DNA of 64,000 nucleotides from DASVXQ01 sp036392615 (GCA_036392615.1 DASVXQ010000058.1:1-64000), one strand, 5' to 3'. Shown: positions 31,163 to 39,721, counted from the stretch's first letter. Numbers and translations: made by a program. Notes: generated by a model not told the origin, from the letters alone.

Positions 31163-31954
31163 ATGCGCACGAACGACTCCGCCCAGCAGAGCCTTCCTGG
31201 GATCGACTCGAGCCCGGTCACCTATCTCAGCCCGTCGGCGCTGGACCGCTACCAGCACTGCCCGCGGCTGTACCGCTTCCTCTACGTCGACGGGATGTGG
31301 AACCGCTCGCGCGTCACCGCCACCCAGTCCTTCGGGACCAGCATCCACGCGGTCATGCGGGAGTTCTTCCGCATGCCGGTCGCCCGCCGCAGCCTCGACC
31401 GGCTGCTGGGACTGCTGCGCGACTGCTGGGTCCGCGAGGGCTACCGCAACCGCGAGGAGCTCCAGAGCGAGCGGGAGCGCGCGACCGAGGCGCTCAAGGA
31501 GTGGTACCAGCGCGCCGACGTCGAGGCGGTCCCGTACGCCACCGAGGTGGATCTCCAGGCGAACTGGGGTGAGGTCGTGCTCAAGGGCCGGCTGGACCGG
31601 GTCGACACCGACCGCGACGGCGGCCTGGTGGTGGTCGACTACAAGACCGGCCGGCGGCCGGTCAGCCAGGCGTCGGCCGACGCGGACCCGGCGCTGACCA
31701 TCTACGCCGCCTTGGCGGAGCGGCGGCTGCACCGGCCGGTCAACCGCCTGGTGCTCGACTATGTGGTCGCCGGGACCAGGGTCGAGACCGAGCGGCCGCC
31801 GGAGGTGCTCGCCGAGCGCCTCGGCGAGGTGCTGGAGGAGGCCGCCAGGCTGCGGGCAGATCGCGTGTTCGTGCCACGCACCGGGCCGTGGTGCTCGGCG
31901 TGCGACCTGCTCGGGGCGTGTCCCGACGGGCAGCGGGAGATCAGTCCCGGATGA
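31163..31954 (+). CDS. RecB-family PD-(D/E)XK exonuclease with Fe-S cluster motif
   Basis: A 263-aa nuclease of the Cas4/AddB-C-terminal type. Active-site elements are in order: His in GTSIHAVM, Asp in VLKGRLDRVD, and VVDYKTG (D-x-K). The four Cys that hold a 4Fe-4S cluster are one near the N-terminus (YQHCPRLYRF) and three at the C-terminus (CSACDLLGAC). Cas4-like stand-alone nucleases resect DNA ends 5'-3'. No cas1/cas2 or CRISPR array is present, so a general repair role is more likely than CRISPR adaptation. TAGCCT is 6 nt before the ATG. Confidence 0.92.
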   Translation: MRTNDSAQQSLPGIDSSPVTYLSPSALDRYQHCPRLYRFLYVDGMWNRSRVTATQSFGTSIHAVMREFFRMPVARRSLDRLLGLLRDCWVREGYRNREELQSERERATEALKEWYQRADVEAVPYATEVDLQANWGEVVLKGRLDRVDTDRDGGLVVVDYKTGRRPVSQASADADPALTIYAALAERRLHRPVNRLVLDYVVAGTRVETERPPEVLAERLGEVLEEAARLRADRVFVPRTGPWCSACDLLGACPDGQREISPG

Positions 31955-31960
31955 GCTGAG

Positions 31961-31990
31961 TTGGACTCATCGCGTCGGCTCGTGTACAGA
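31961..31990 (+). promoter_or_regulatory. Promoter of the RsbW-like gene
   Basis: TTGGAC (31961-31966), 18-nt spacer, TACAGA (31985-31990). The transcript would carry a ~50-nt leader with GGGGGAG before the TTG start at 32049. Confidence 0.6.
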
Positions 31991-32048
31991 AGAGGTGGCG
32001 CCTTCCCTTGGGACGGGCTGCCGAAGTCGGAAGCGGGGGAGAGTCTTC

Positions 32049-32498
32049 TTGGAGGAACCGACGCTGGCCCGGAGAACGGGTCCCGCGGCGCACCTGCTCC
32101 TGCCGTGCAGGAGCGAGTCGGTGCACACCGTGCGGGCGCTGCTCCATCGCGACCTGGAACGCTGGCAGGTGTCCGAGGAGATCGCCGACGCCGTGCAGCT
32201 CGCGATCGCCGAGGCGGTCACCAACGCGGTGGTGAACGGGTCGTGGGGGCAGCGTGAACCGGTGCTGATGGTGCGGTGGTCCCTGGTGGACGGGCTGTTC
32301 ACCTTCTCGGTGCAGGACCGCGGGCCGGGACTCGACAACTCCCGCCTGGCGATGTCGCGCCGCGCCCATCCCTCCCAGCACCGGGGCCGCGGGCTCTACG
32401 TCATGCAGGCCGTGATGGATCGCGTGGTGGTCGATTCCAGCCTGACCGGCACACGCATCCTGCTCGAGAAGACGCTGGAAGCGCCCGCGGCCGGCTGA
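32049..32498 (+). CDS. RsbW-like anti-sigma-factor-type ATPase (HATPase_c)
   Basis: A 149-aa stand-alone GHKL ATPase. The N-box reads AVQLAIAEAVTNAVVNGS, the G1 box DRGPGLD and the G2 box HRGRGLYVMQAVMDRV. Proteins of this size act as serine kinases and anti-sigma factors controlling SigF/SigB-type sigma factors or partner-switching modules. No anti-anti-sigma (STAS) gene or cognate sigma gene is adjacent. The TTG start follows GGGGGAG; a good promoter lies about 60 nt upstream. Confidence 0.88.
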   Translation: MEEPTLARRTGPAAHLLLPCRSESVHTVRALLHRDLERWQVSEEIADAVQLAIAEAVTNAVVNGSWGQREPVLMVRWSLVDGLFTFSVQDRGPGLDNSRLAMSRRAHPSQHRGRGLYVMQAVMDRVVVDSSLTGTRILLEKTLEAPAAG

Positions 32499-32590
32499 TC
32501 AGGGATCGGCGAGCCAACTGCCGGGCCGGCGGCCGCCGCCGCCTCCCGTCCGGCGGCGACCTCCCAGCTGACCGGCTGCTGGAGCGATCG

Positions 32591-32815
32591 CTACTGGGCT
32601 TCGCCCGGCTGCGCGTCCTGCATTGCGGGCCACATCCGCAGCTCTTCCGCGAGCGCCCGGATCTCGTTGTCCGGGTAACGGCGGTGGCCTCCAAGGGTCC
32701 GCAGGAAGGGCAGCTTGCCTTCCTGGGCCCAGCGGGAGACTGTCTTCGGAGACACGTGAAGTAGGCCGGCTACCTCGGAGGTTCGGAGATAGGTCGGCCG
32801 ACTCGTGCGGCTCAT
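32591..32815 (-). CDS. bldC: BldC-like small MerR-type DNA-binding regulator
   Basis: A 74-aa protein whose core YLRTSEVAGLLHVSPKTVSRWAQEGKLPFLRTLGGHRRYPDNEIRAL closely matches Streptomyces BldC (winged HTH with the RTLGGHRRY wing). BldC binds direct repeats cooperatively and controls the onset of differentiation in Streptomyces; in non-sporulating actinobacteria the role is less clear. AAGGGG lies 10 nt before the ATG. It is convergent with the RsbW-like gene, and the intergenic region to the MBL-like gene is unusually AT-rich. Confidence 0.85.
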   Translation of the reverse strand: MSRTSRPTYLRTSEVAGLLHVSPKTVSRWAQEGKLPFLRTLGGHRRYPDNEIRALAEELRMWPAMQDAQPGEAQ

Positions 32816-33135
32816 TGGTCGACACCCCTTCGGCGGTTGCGTCCCGGCACGGGACTGCTGTTGTCCCAATAGGGACACTATCCGCTTCCAGCAAAATTGC
32901 AGAATAAGTGGTTCTACCTAGGAAACCTCGAACCAGCCGTATGCCCCAGTGCTCACGATTCATCGGTTTCCGCAGGCCAGAGCAAGCAATTCAGAACGAC
33001 GCGCACGGAAGCGAACGATCCGGGTGCATTACGAAATAGTGCTGAGAGAGGAAGTTCGGCCAGACGGAGCCGTCCGACCGCGCCGCGTTCCGGGGCGCGG
33101 GTACCCTTCCTGAGCCGAGAGGAGGGCCGCCACCC
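32816..33135. other. AT-richer divergent regulatory region
   Basis: 320 bp between the divergent BldC-like and MBL-fold genes. It is distinctly less GC-rich than the surroundings (e.g. CAGCAAAATTGCAGAATAAG near 32887). The inverted half-sites GCAAAATTGC (32889-32898) form a perfect 10-bp palindrome. Probably holds the promoters of both genes; no unambiguous -35/-10 pair was identified. Confidence 0.45.
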
Positions 33136-33954
33136 ATGACCTGCTTCACCTGCCGGACCTGCGCCGTCCAGTACGCCGACAGTCCGCAACCCCCCGAGCG
33201 CTGCCCGATCTGCGAGGACGAGCGCCAGTACGTCGGCTGGCAGGGCCAGCGTTGGACCACCATCGAGGAGCTCGCCGCCGAAGGGCTCCAGTCCGAGGTG
33301 CGCGAGCTGGAGCCGGGGCTCACCGGCATCGGCACGACCCCGTCGCTGGCGATCGGCCAGCGGGCGCTGCTGGTCCAGACCGACGGCGGCAACGTGCTGT
33401 GGGACTGCCCCGGCTTCCTCGACGACGCGGCCATCCAGCGGGTCCGCGAGCTCGGCGGGCTGGCCGGCATCTCCGCCTCGCACCCGCACTTCTACGGCTG
33501 CATGGTCGAGTGGAGCCACGCCTTCGACGCCCCGGTCTGGGTGCCGCGCGCGGACGAGCGCTGGCTCATGCGCCCCGACCCGAACGTGCGCCTCTGGGAG
33601 GGACGCCAGGAGATCGTCCCGGGCGTCGCCCTCGTCCAGTGCGGTGGCCATTTCGAGGGCTCCGCGGTGCTGCACTGGGCCGGCGGCGCGGAGGGCCGCG
33701 GTGCGCTGCTGGTCGGCGACACCGTCACCGTGGTCAACGACCGGCGCTTCGTCTCCTTCATGCGCAGCTACCCCAACCTCATCCCGCTGCCCGCCGCCGA
33801 GGTGGACCGGATCGCCCGGACCCTGGAGCCGCTCGAGTTCGACCGCATCTACGGCGGCTGGTGGGACCGGGACGTGCGCCAGGGCGCCCACGACGCCGTG
33901 CGCGCCTCGGCCCGCCGCTACATCGCCTGGGTCGAGCGCATGCAGAGCCCGTAG
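33136..33954 (+). CDS. MBL-fold hydrolase-like protein with N-terminal zinc ribbon
   Basis: A 272-aa protein. Residues 5-27 form a CxxC...CxxC ribbon (CRTC...CPIC). The remainder follows the metallo-beta-lactamase fold: LLVQTDGGNVLWDCPGFLDD, GLAGISASHPHFYGCMVEWS (the HxH-type motif is degenerate, SHPHFYG), GGHFEGSAVLHW, and LVGDTVTVVNDRR with the late Asp. It resembles MBL hydrolases annotated as hypothetical in actinobacteria; the incomplete HxHxDH motif may mean altered or single-metal chemistry. GGAGGG precedes the ATG. The metallophosphoesterase gene converges 5 bp from its stop. Confidence 0.8.
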   Translation: MTCFTCRTCAVQYADSPQPPERCPICEDERQYVGWQGQRWTTIEELAAEGLQSEVRELEPGLTGIGTTPSLAIGQRALLVQTDGGNVLWDCPGFLDDAAIQRVRELGGLAGISASHPHFYGCMVEWSHAFDAPVWVPRADERWLMRPDPNVRLWEGRQEIVPGVALVQCGGHFEGSAVLHWAGGAEGRGALLVGDTVTVVNDRRFVSFMRSYPNLIPLPAAEVDRIARTLEPLEFDRIYGGWWDRDVRQGAHDAVRASARRYIAWVERMQSP

Positions 33955-33959
33955 CGGGC

Positions 33960-34457
33960 TCAGCCCCGCTCGACCGGGTCGATCCGGGCCTCGACCAGCT
34001 CGCCGTGCTCGATCCGGAGCAGTCCCGTGGTCCCGCTCGGCTGGCGCCGCCGGTCGGTGGGGGAGCCGGGGTTGAAGATCCGCAGGCCGTCGCCTGTCGA
34101 GTCGAGCGGGATGTGCGAGTGGCCGAAGACCACCAGATCCGCCTCGGGGAAGCGGCGCCGCATCCGCCGCGAGCGCCCCGCGGCCGGACCGGCGTCGTGG
34201 ATCATGGCCACGCGCAGGCCGTCAAGGTCCAGCTGGAGCGTGTCCGGCGCGCCCCACTCGGCGACGTCGGCGGTGTCGTTGTTGCCGAGCACCACCCGGA
34301 CCGGCGCGAAGGCGCCCAGCTCGTCGAGCACGAAGGCGCGGCAGACGTCGCCCGCGTGCAGGATCAGGTCCACGCCCTCCAGGCGCCTGGCCACCGCCGG
34401 GGGACAGCGCTTCCAGAAGCGCGGGGCGTGGGTGTCGGACAGCACCGCGACGCGCAT
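33960..34457 (-). CDS. Metallophosphoesterase (YfcE/MJ0936-like)
   Basis: A 165-aa calcineurin-like phosphoesterase. Metal-binding motifs are in order: SDTH (residues 7-10), HAGDV, GNND (about 58-61), HD in MIHDAG, and GHSHIPL (about 113-119). Proteins of this short type hydrolyse phosphodiesters of unknown physiological substrate. It starts 11 nt after the haloalkane dehalogenase stop and is probably co-transcribed. The stop is 5 bp from the convergent MBL gene. Confidence 0.9.
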   Translation of the reverse strand: MRVAVLSDTHAPRFWKRCPPAVARRLEGVDLILHAGDVCRAFVLDELGAFAPVRVVLGNNDTADVAEWGAPDTLQLDLDGLRVAMIHDAGPAAGRSRRMRRRFPEADLVVFGHSHIPLDSTGDGLRIFNPGSPTDRRRQPSGTTGLLRIEHGELVEARIDPVERG

Positions 34458-34468
34458 CCGCCCATGAT

Positions 34469-35356
34469 TCAGGACCGCTGCTCGTCGAGCCAGCGCGCGA
34501 TGATCGCGCCGACCTCCGGGCCCGCGTCCTCCTGGAGATAGTGACCGGCGTTCCCGATCGGTCGCGGTGCCGGCCAGTCCAGCGCCTGGGCGAGCGCCTC
34601 GCCCGCCGCCAGGGGCAGCGCGCGGTCCTCTTGCCCCCAAAGCAGCAGCACCGGCCGCCGGTCGTCGACCAGCGCCGCGAAGGTCCGCCCGCCGGCGGCG
34701 GCTCCCGGGGCATCCGGCGTCAACGGGATCAGCCTGGGGAAGACCTTCGCGCCCGCCTTCGCCTCCCGCTCCGGGAACGGCGCCTCGTAGGCCGCCACCA
34801 CCTCGTCGCCCGGGTCGCGCGCGCAGCCCCGGCGCACCAGGAAGCCGATCGGCAGGTCGTCGCTGCGGGCCACGAAGTCGGCGAACCGGTGCCAGGCCTC
34901 GCTCATCGTCTGGTGGCCGGTGAACACGCCGGTGTCCATCGCCACCATCCGCGCGACCCGGTCCGGGTGCTCCACGGCCACCCGCAGCCCGATCGGCCCG
35001 CCCCAGTCGTGCAGCACCAGGGTCACGTCACGAAGGTCGAGGTCCTCCAGCAGCGAGGCGATCCCCTCGGTGTGCCGGTCGTAGCTGTACCAGCGCGGGT
35101 CGGTCGGCTTGTCGGACCGCCCGAACCCCACGAGGTCGGGCGCAACGCAGCGGAACCCCGCGTCCCGCACCGGCGGGATCACCTTGCGCCACAGGAACGA
35201 CCAGGTCGGCTCCCCGTGCAGGAAGACGACCGGTGCGCCCTCGCCGGTCTCGACGTGCGCCAGCCGTAGCCCGCCGACCTCGCGATACCTCGGCGCGTAG
35301 CCGAACTCCGGGAGCTCCTCGAACCGCTCCTCCGGCGTCCGATAGGTCGAGGTCAT
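34469..35356 (-). CDS. Haloalkane dehalogenase (HLD-I, DhlA-like)
   Basis: A 295-aa alpha/beta-hydrolase. The nucleophile is Asp117 in LVLHDWGGPIGL, with Trp118 for halide binding. HGEPTWSFLWRK (residues 48-57) forms the oxyanion hole as in DhlA. The acid Asp lies in LLLWGQEDRALPL and the base His in NAGHYLQEDAG. The Asp nucleophile plus Trp neighbour distinguishes dehalogenases from ordinary hydrolases. It would hydrolyse a C-halogen bond to an alcohol; the range is not predictable. The ATG follows GGGAGGAG. The promoter region includes a CCCTATTG direct repeat. Metallophosphoesterase follows in the same operon. Confidence 0.9.
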   Translation of the reverse strand: MTSTYRTPEERFEELPEFGYAPRYREVGGLRLAHVETGEGAPVVFLHGEPTWSFLWRKVIPPVRDAGFRCVAPDLVGFGRSDKPTDPRWYSYDRHTEGIASLLEDLDLRDVTLVLHDWGGPIGLRVAVEHPDRVARMVAMDTGVFTGHQTMSEAWHRFADFVARSDDLPIGFLVRRGCARDPGDEVVAAYEAPFPEREAKAGAKVFPRLIPLTPDAPGAAAGGRTFAALVDDRRPVLLLWGQEDRALPLAAGEALAQALDWPAPRPIGNAGHYLQEDAGPEVGAIIARWLDEQRS

Positions 35357-35608
35357 CGGCTCCTCCCTGTTGCGCGGTCGTCTCCCTGCGCGAATGCGGC
35401 ATTCCAATAGGGTTGACTGCAATAGGGAACAATCTACCCTTGTCCTACGCGGTCACGCGTTTCTCCAGGGCATCGGCAGAGGCGAATTCAACGCGGGCGG
35501 CAAATAACCTGGCTGCAGTGGCGAGCCGGCGGTCCCCGACTGACGACTGCGGGGCGTCGTCGCACGGGGACCGCCGGTATTCCCGCCACCGGGCGTCCCT
35601 CTGCTTCC

Positions 35609-35752
35609 TCAGGAACGCCGGTCCTTCGTGTCGCCAGTCCAGATGCTGGTGATCCAACGCACCTCGATGGCGACCATCCCAAGCAGGCCGAGGAGCAGGA
35701 GAAGCAACAGCAAGGCTCCGATGGTGATCAGCAGCGTCTCGAGCGCGCGCAT
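35609..35752 (-). CDS. Small single-span membrane protein (47 aa)
   Basis: Translation of the minus strand from ATG 35752 gives MRALETLLITIGALLLLLLLLG followed by LLGMVAIEVRWITSIWTGDTKDRRS and a TGA at 35609. A 20-residue Leu-rich helix is flanked by an acidic/polar N-terminus and a basic C-terminus. AGGGGAG lies 9 nt upstream. It is below usual gene-calling length. The function is unknown; it is the same type as the 50-aa protein at 29884-30036. Confidence 0.5.
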   Translation of the reverse strand: MRALETLLITIGALLLLLLLLGLLGMVAIEVRWITSIWTGDTKDRRS

Positions 35753-36215
35753 CGTGCTCGTCTCCCCTCTGTCGAGAGGCCGTCGCTGGAACCGGTCAAG
35801 CGGCCCGGGTCGCTACAGCTTGGGCGCTGCGGGCTCAAGGCTTGCTCAGCCAGCCGATCGGAGCTGCTGCGCGTCTGGTCGCGGTCCCGCCTCCCAGCCG
35901 ATCTCGTCGGGATGGCGAGCCATCAGGCTGTCAACGCATTCGCAGAGCTTCTGCTACTTGGACCATTATCCGGATATCATCACGGATGCGCAAGTTGCAT
36001 TTCAAGAATCTCGTATAGACCTTTGCTTAATCGAACTTGCAGACCGGTCTTCGCGCATCGGGCCTCGCGATCCGGGAATCCCGCCATGGTGCTCCAGTCA
36101 TCCGCAACTGCCGGATCTGATGGAAGTGCGGTCAATCGGAGAGTGCAGCAACTTGCGGACTGCGAGATGCTCTGATTGACTGCGCCCGGTATGTCAGAAG
36201 AGGGAGGTGGGCGCC
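35753..36215. other. Low-GC intergenic region upstream of the HTH/DUF397 pair
   Basis: 463 bp with markedly lower GC around 35940-36060 (e.g. GGACCATTATCCGGATATCATC). Several short open frames on the plus strand carry no ribosome-binding site or recognisable domain. Composition unlike the neighbours may mark acquired DNA carrying the HTH-DUF397 module. No clear promoter was assigned. Confidence 0.4.
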
Positions 36216-37061
36216 GTGGCCGGCCCCAGCCCTACCGTACGCCGACGCCGCCTCGCAGCCGAGCTGCGAGGGCTCCGGGAGGCAAAGGGCCTGACGATCG
36301 AGCAGGTAGCTCAGCTGATGGAGGTCTCGAGCTCAAAGATCTCCCGGATCGAGACGGCACAGGTGAGCACGCGGCTGCGCGACGTCAGGGATCTGCTGGA
36401 CATCTACGAGGTCCAGGATGACCGACGGGATACGTTGCTCAAGATCGCTCGTGACGCGCGCCAACGCACCTGGCTCGACGCCTTTTCTGATCTGCCGTTC
36501 GCCGCAGCCGCCGACATGGAGGGCGCAGCGTCCTCCATGCGGCTCTATTCAGCATTGGTCATACCGGGTCTCCTCCAGACGCCTGACTATGCGAGGGCCG
36601 TCATTCGCGCGATCCGCGTCGACTCGGCGCAGGACGTGATCGACCGCATGGTGGAGCTGCGGAGGAGTCGACAGTCGATCCTCGAGCGCGAGGACTCTCC
36701 TGCCATCTGGGTGGTACTTGACGAGGCGGTGCTCAGACGGCTCGTCGGCGGACCGGAGGTTCAACGGGCGCAACTGCACCGGCTGGTCGAGGTGACCCAC
36801 CTCCCGCGGGTCACGCTCCAAGTCCTTCCGTTCACGGCCGGTGCCCACGCCGGTCTCGACGGAGAATTCACCATTATCGGCTTCCAGGAGGATGCCGATC
36901 AGGATGTCGTGTACATCGAGAACACCACGAGTGAGCTCTACCTCGAGAGTACCGCCGAGATCCGGCAGTACTCGAAGTTGTTCGACCACCTCAGAGCGAA
37001 GGCAATCGACCCCGCACACTCAGCGGACTTCTTTGCCAGGGTGGCCAAGGAGTTGTCATAG
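36216..37061 (+). CDS. Scr1/DUF5753-family helix-turn-helix regulator (WhiJ-like)
   Basis: A 281-aa protein. An XRE-type HTH occupies residues 5-65 (LAAELRGLREAKGLTIEQVAQLMEVSSSKISRIETAQVSTRLRDVRDLLDIYEV); the remaining 200 residues are the DUF5753 ligand- or partner-binding domain (YSALVIPGLLQTPDYARAVIRA, LHRLVEVTHLPRVTLQVLPF, DVVYIENTTSELYLES). In Streptomyces such proteins pair with DUF397 proteins and control differentiation, and are also described as antitoxins (Scr1). The GTG at 36216 has GGGAGG 8 nt upstream and is preferred over the GTG at 36207. The DUF397 gene follows 22 nt downstream. Confidence 0.9.
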   Translation: MAGPSPTVRRRRLAAELRGLREAKGLTIEQVAQLMEVSSSKISRIETAQVSTRLRDVRDLLDIYEVQDDRRDTLLKIARDARQRTWLDAFSDLPFAAAADMEGAASSMRLYSALVIPGLLQTPDYARAVIRAIRVDSAQDVIDRMVELRRSRQSILEREDSPAIWVVLDEAVLRRLVGGPEVQRAQLHRLVEVTHLPRVTLQVLPFTAGAHAGLDGEFTIIGFQEDADQDVVYIENTTSELYLESTAEIRQYSKLFDHLRAKAIDPAHSADFFARVAKELS

Positions 37062-37083
37062 CTCTTACCGGAAAGGGACGGCC

Positions 37084-37290
37084 GTGGACCTGTCAACGAT
37101 GACATGGCGCAAGAGCACGTACAGCAACATGAACGGCTGTATCGAGGTGGCGTTTGCTGACGGGCGCATCGCTGTGCGGGACTCGAAAGATCGGCAGGGG
37201 CCCGTCCTGATCTTCGAACCGCACGAGTGGGAAGCGTTCTTGGGTGGGGTGCGGGACGGGGAGTTCGATCTCGAGACGGGCTTTCACTAG
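37084..37290 (+). CDS. DUF397 protein (partner of the HTH regulator)
   Basis: A 68-aa protein beginning MDLSTMTWRKSTYSNMNGCIEVAFADGRIAVRDSKDRQGPVLIFEPHEWEAFLGGVRDGEFD, which is the full DUF397 domain. These small proteins always occur with Scr1-type HTH genes in actinobacteria and have been proposed as toxins or co-regulators. GTG start with AAGGGA 8 nt upstream. A long hairpin terminator follows. Confidence 0.92.
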   Translation: MDLSTMTWRKSTYSNMNGCIEVAFADGRIAVRDSKDRQGPVLIFEPHEWEAFLGGVRDGEFDLETGFH

Positions 37291-37312
37291 CCGGGTAGCC
37301 ACAAGACGCTGA

Positions 37313-37347
37313 AGCGGCCGGCCGAGCGAGGTGCTCGGCCGGCCGCT
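37313..37347. terminator. Bidirectional hairpin terminator between DUF397 and lon
   Basis: A perfect 15-bp stem: AGCGGCCGGCCGAGC pairs with GCTCGGCCGGCCGCT around the loop GAGGT. It lies between convergent stop codons (37290 and 37367) and has no U-tract. It likely ends transcription from both sides. Confidence 0.8.
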
Positions 37348-37366
37348 GCTGATTGACGGTCGGTTG

Positions 37367-39721
37367 TCAGGCCGCTGCTTCGTCGGGCACCACGGAGGTG
37401 GGCTCGGCCGGGGCGAGGGCCCAGGACAGGACCTGGTCGATCTGGTCGGCGAGGTGGAAGGTCATCTCGTCGCGGACCGACTCGGGGACGTCCTCGAGGT
37501 CGCCGCCGTTACGGGCGGGCAGCACGACCTCCTTGAGTCCGGCCCGGTGGGCGGCGAGCACCTTCTGCTTGACGCCACCGATCGGCAGGACCTTGCCCTG
37601 CAGGGTGACCTCACCGGTCATTCCGACCTCGGACCGCACCGGCCTGCCGGTCAGCAGGCTGACCAGCGCGGTGGTCATGGTGACACCGGCGCTGGGGCCG
37701 TCCTTGGGCACCGCGCCCGCGGGCACGTGCAGGTGGACCCGGCGGCCGTCGACCTGCGACCGCTCGATGCCGAGCTCGTCGGCGTGCGCCCGCACGTAGG
37801 ACAGGGCGATGCTGGCCGACTCCTTCATGACGTCGCCGAGCTGACCGGTCAGGGTCAGGCCCGGGTCGCCGTCCATGACGCTGGCCTCGACGAACAGCAC
37901 GTCGCCGCCGGTGCCGGTGACCGCCAGGCCGGTGGCCACGCCGGGAACCGCGGTGCGCTCGGCGGCCTCGAAGAAGAACCGCTGCCTGCCGAGGTAGTCG
38001 CGCACGTTCGGGGCGTCGATCACTACCGGAGCCTGCACCTCGTCGCCGGCGAGCCTGGTCGCGACCTTGCGGAGCAGCCTGCCGAGCTCACGCTCGAGGT
38101 TCCGCACGCCCGCCTCGCGGGTGTAGTCGCTCACGATGATCCGCAGCGCGTCGGTGGTCAGCTCGACCTCGTCGGGCCGCAGGCCGGCCTGCTCGGTCCG
38201 CCGGCTGAGCAGGTGGTCGCGCGCGATGGCGACCTTCTCCTCCTCGGTGTAGCCGTCCAGGCGGACGACCTCCATGCGGTCCAGCAGCGGCTGCGGGATG
38301 GTCTCGATGACGTTGGCGGTCGCGATGAACAGCACGTCCGACAGGTCCAGCTCGATCTCGAGGTAGTGGTCCCGGAACGAGTGGTTCTGCGCCGGGTCGA
38401 GCACCTCGAGCAGCGCGGACGACGGGTCGCCGCGCCAGTCCGAGCCGACCTTGTCGACCTCGTCCAGCAGGAACACCGGGTTCATGGTCCCGGCCTCCTT
38501 GATGGCGCGGACGATCCGGCCGGGCTGGGCGCCAACGTAGGTGCGCCGGTGCCCGCGGATCTCGGCCTCGTCGCGGATGCCGCCGAGGGCGACCCGCACG
38601 AACTCGCGGCCCATGGCCCGTGCGACCGACTCGCCGAGCGAGGTCTTGCCGACCCCCGGCGGGCCGACCAGCGCGATGATGGTGCCGGCGCTGCGGCCGC
38701 TCTTCGGCTCGATGCCGCGGTCGGCGCGCAGCTTGCGCACGGCCAGGTACTCGATGATGCGGTCCTTGACGTCCTCGAGGCCGGTGTGGTCGGCGTCGAG
38801 CACCTCGCGGGCCACGCCGATGTCGAGCCGGTCCTCGGACTTCTTGCCGAACGGCAGCTCGGTGACGGTGTCGAGCCAGGTGCGGATCCAGCCGTGCTCG
38901 GGGTTCTGCTCGGGCGTCCGCTCGAGCCGGTCGATCTCGCGCTCGACGGCCTTGCGGGCCTCGTCGGTCAGCGCGGCGCCTTCCAGCTTCTTGCGGTAGC
39001 CGGCGATCAGGTCCTCGTCGTCGTCCAGCTCGCCCAGCTCCTTGCGGATGGCGGCGAGCTGCTGGCGCAGCAGGAACTCGCGCTGGCTCTTCTCCATGCC
39101 CTCGGAGACGTCACGGCGGATGCGGTCCTTGATCTCCTGCTCCGCGAGGGCGTCGCGGGCCCAGGCCAGGACCTTCTCGAGGCGCTGCTCGACGTCGACG
39201 GTCTCCAGCAGCTCGACCTTGCGCTCGAAGCTCAGGTCGGGCGAGTAGACGGCGGTGTCGGCGAGCTGGCCAGGGTCCTCGACTCCACGCAGGGTCTCGG
39301 CGATCTGGCGCGCGCCGCGCGCCTCAAGGATGTTCTCGATGACGGCGCGGTACTCGCGGGCGAGCTCGCGCGCACGCGGCGTGGGAGGGGGCTCCTCGAC
39401 CCGTCGCACCGCGACCCAGGTGGCGCTGCCGGTGCCCGCGACGCCGGTGGAGATCTCGGCGCGGTGCAGGCCGCGGACCACGATCGCCGTCTGGCCGCCG
39501 GGCAGCTCGCCGGCGTTCTCGATCTCGGCCACCGTGCCGATTCGGGCATAGCCCTCGCCCACCTTGGGGACGAGCAGCAACTGCTGGCCGGCGTCTCTGG
39601 CCGCCTGCGTGGCGGCGCGGGACTCAGCCGTCTCGAGGGTTGCCGTCACGACCATGCCGGGCAGCACGACACCGCTGGTCAGTGGCAGCAACGGGAGGGT
39701 CTCAACGGACAGCTCAGGCAA
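37367..39721 (-). CDS. lon: ATP-dependent protease Lon (LonA)
   Basis: A 784-aa protease. The LonN domain spans about 1-200 (ETLPLLPLTSGVVLPGMVVTATLE). The AAA+ module has Walker A GPPGVGKTSLGES and Walker B PVFLLDEVDKV. The serine-lysine dyad is Ser677 (DGPSAG) and Lys720 (GGVKQK), 43 residues apart as in E. coli Lon. Lon degrades misfolded and regulatory proteins. The most likely start is a TTG with GGAG 6 nt before; an upstream TTG at 39781 would add a Cys-containing extension without homology. It is preceded on the same strand by the anti-sigma factor gene (108 nt), and no HspR or CIRCE element was recognised. Confidence 0.97.
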   Translation of the reverse strand: MPELSVETLPLLPLTSGVVLPGMVVTATLETAESRAATQAARDAGQQLLLVPKVGEGYARIGTVAEIENAGELPGGQTAIVVRGLHRAEISTGVAGTGSATWVAVRRVEEPPPTPRARELAREYRAVIENILEARGARQIAETLRGVEDPGQLADTAVYSPDLSFERKVELLETVDVEQRLEKVLAWARDALAEQEIKDRIRRDVSEGMEKSQREFLLRQQLAAIRKELGELDDDEDLIAGYRKKLEGAALTDEARKAVEREIDRLERTPEQNPEHGWIRTWLDTVTELPFGKKSEDRLDIGVAREVLDADHTGLEDVKDRIIEYLAVRKLRADRGIEPKSGRSAGTIIALVGPPGVGKTSLGESVARAMGREFVRVALGGIRDEAEIRGHRRTYVGAQPGRIVRAIKEAGTMNPVFLLDEVDKVGSDWRGDPSSALLEVLDPAQNHSFRDHYLEIELDLSDVLFIATANVIETIPQPLLDRMEVVRLDGYTEEEKVAIARDHLLSRRTEQAGLRPDEVELTTDALRIIVSDYTREAGVRNLERELGRLLRKVATRLAGDEVQAPVVIDAPNVRDYLGRQRFFFEAAERTAVPGVATGLAVTGTGGDVLFVEASVMDGDPGLTLTGQLGDVMKESASIALSYVRAHADELGIERSQVDGRRVHLHVPAGAVPKDGPSAGVTMTTALVSLLTGRPVRSEVGMTGEVTLQGKVLPIGGVKQKVLAAHRAGLKEVVLPARNGGDLEDVPESVRDEMTFHLADQIDQVLSWALAPAEPTSVVPDEAAA

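Noticed and set aside
31163..31954. Cas4 of a CRISPR system
   Set aside because: Sequence type fits, but there are no other cas genes or repeat arrays in the window.
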